Positions 63,588 to 64,000 of a DNA stretch of 64,000 bases are shown here, in pieces (position 1 is the first letter of the stretch; every line of letters begins with the position of its first letter). This stretch comes from Planctomycetota bacterium (GTDB lineage: Bacteria > Planctomycetota > Planctomycetia > Pirellulales > Pirellulaceae). Location: NCBI GenBank assembly GCA_026692845.1, contig JAPLNM010000045.1:1-64000 (forward strand). Reading direction: 5' to 3'. The notes under the pieces are model-generated. The model was not told where the DNA came from, searched no databases, and saw nothing but the letters and a program-made list of their open reading frames with translations. A program made the position numbers and the translations under genes.

Positions 63588-64000
63588 ATGTCCCATGCAG
63601 CAATCGCGTCCCTTATCCACTCCGGAACCAAGCTATACCTCGATTCGATCGATCCGGACTTGGTCAAACTAAACCTCGCCTGGGGAGCCGTCGGCGCTAC
63701 GAGCAATCCGATCATTATCTCCAATCTGATACGAACCGGAAGATTCGATTCGAGAATCGCCGAGCTGATCACCCAGGGACTCGACGACGAAACCCTCTGC
63801 TGGAAACTCACCGATGCTCTGGTATCCCAAGCCCAACTAGAATTTCTCCCACACTGGGAGAAATCGGGTGGAAACACCGGTTGGGTAAGCTTCGAACTCG
63901 ACCCCCTTCTCGAAGACCCCGAAGTCAATTTGCCGCACAACGAACGCGTGGAACGGTACATCGAACTTGGACGAAAATGGGCCGCGAATCAATCCAATCG
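63588..64000 (+). CDS. Transaldolase-like protein (cut by window end)
   Basis: The first 137 residues of a transaldolase, an enzyme of the non-oxidative pentose phosphate pathway. The start MSHAAIASLIHSGTKLYLDS, the GATSNPIIISNLI segment and GWVSFELDP are typical of the family. The Schiff-base lysine lies beyond the window. The ATG at 63588 is in a different frame from the more obvious ATG at 63571. The gene continues past position 64000. Confidence 0.85.
   Translation, partial: MSHAAIASLIHSGTKLYLDSIDPDLVKLNLAWGAVGATSNPIIISNLIRTGRFDSRIAELITQGLDDETLCWKLTDALVSQAQLEFLPHWEKSGGNTGWVSFELDPLLEDPEVNLPHNERVERYIELGRKWAANQSN

Noticed and set aside
1-64000. Frequent GATC/CGATCG words
   Set aside because: They look common, but I did not count them against expectation; codon use (GAT-CG, TCG-ATC) may explain it.

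Overview
The window looks like a piece of a planctomycete chromosome, most likely from the Pirellulales/Rhodopirellula side. Several gene families that are typical of that phylum occur together: a DUF1501 protein paired with a PSCyt1-DUF1549-DUF1553 protein, a secreted sulfatase, a DUF3500 protein, a tetrahydromethanopterin-linked MtdB-like dehydrogenase, an alternative complex III plus caa3 oxidase cluster, and very large secreted or membrane proteins of unknown function. Genes are closely packed, Shine-Dalgarno sequences are often weak or absent, and several starts are GTG or TTG. I see no rRNA, tRNA, CRISPR array, prophage or insertion sequence. No stretch longer than 300 bases lacks a gene.

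Layout. 0.3-7.0 kb: an LptF/G-type permease, a hydroxypyruvate-isomerase-like protein, a 95-residue protein, a WecA/MraY-type phosphosugar transferase with an extra C-terminal domain, and a DPP-IV-like peptidase. 7.0-12.2 kb (minus strand): a coupled membrane operon of RDD, SpoIIM, a hypothetical membrane protein and a DUF4129/DUF4350 fusion. 12.4-17.4 kb (plus): DUF3500 protein, alcohol/sorbitol-type dehydrogenase, MtdB and sulfatase. 17.5-20.8 kb (minus): galactose mutarotase, a secreted hypothetical protein, a TIM-barrel isomerase and a LOG-family protein.

20.9-35.5 kb (minus) is the respiratory core. A BFD-like [2Fe-2S] protein is followed by ActA, ActB, ActC, an ActD-ActE fusion, ActF, a small membrane protein, SCO, and caa3 oxidase subunits II, I, III and IV. 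Several starts and stops overlap. Together these genes encode a quinol-to-oxygen electron path without a cytochrome bc1 complex. Four of the subunits carry histidine-rich tails or inserts. The oxidase is of the A2 type (YSHP motif).

35.6-44.2 kb: a sigma-54-dependent response regulator diverging from an AroH chorismate mutase, a hypothetical protein, a strong compound hairpin, an ECF sigma factor, IspF, a thioredoxin-fold protein, an FHA protein, a small membrane protein, and an ABC exporter with an N-terminal zinc-ribbon extension. 44.2-49.1 kb (minus): the DUF1553/DUF1501 pair. 49.4-60.1 kb (plus): two translationally coupled giant genes (about 1,233 and 2,338 residues) that appear to contain three copies of one architecture, a secreted region of about 1,050 residues followed by a membrane cluster. 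60.1-64.0 kb: RNase Y (its 3' end overlaps the giant gene), a small membrane protein, threonine aldolase and the start of a transaldolase.

Two observations stand out. One is the giant gene pair, which I cannot assign to any described system. The other is a recurring pattern of short tandem duplications (6-17 bp) that include or abut stop codons. Two of these arrays have periods of 13 and 14 bp, and each places a stop codon in all three frames just after its gene.
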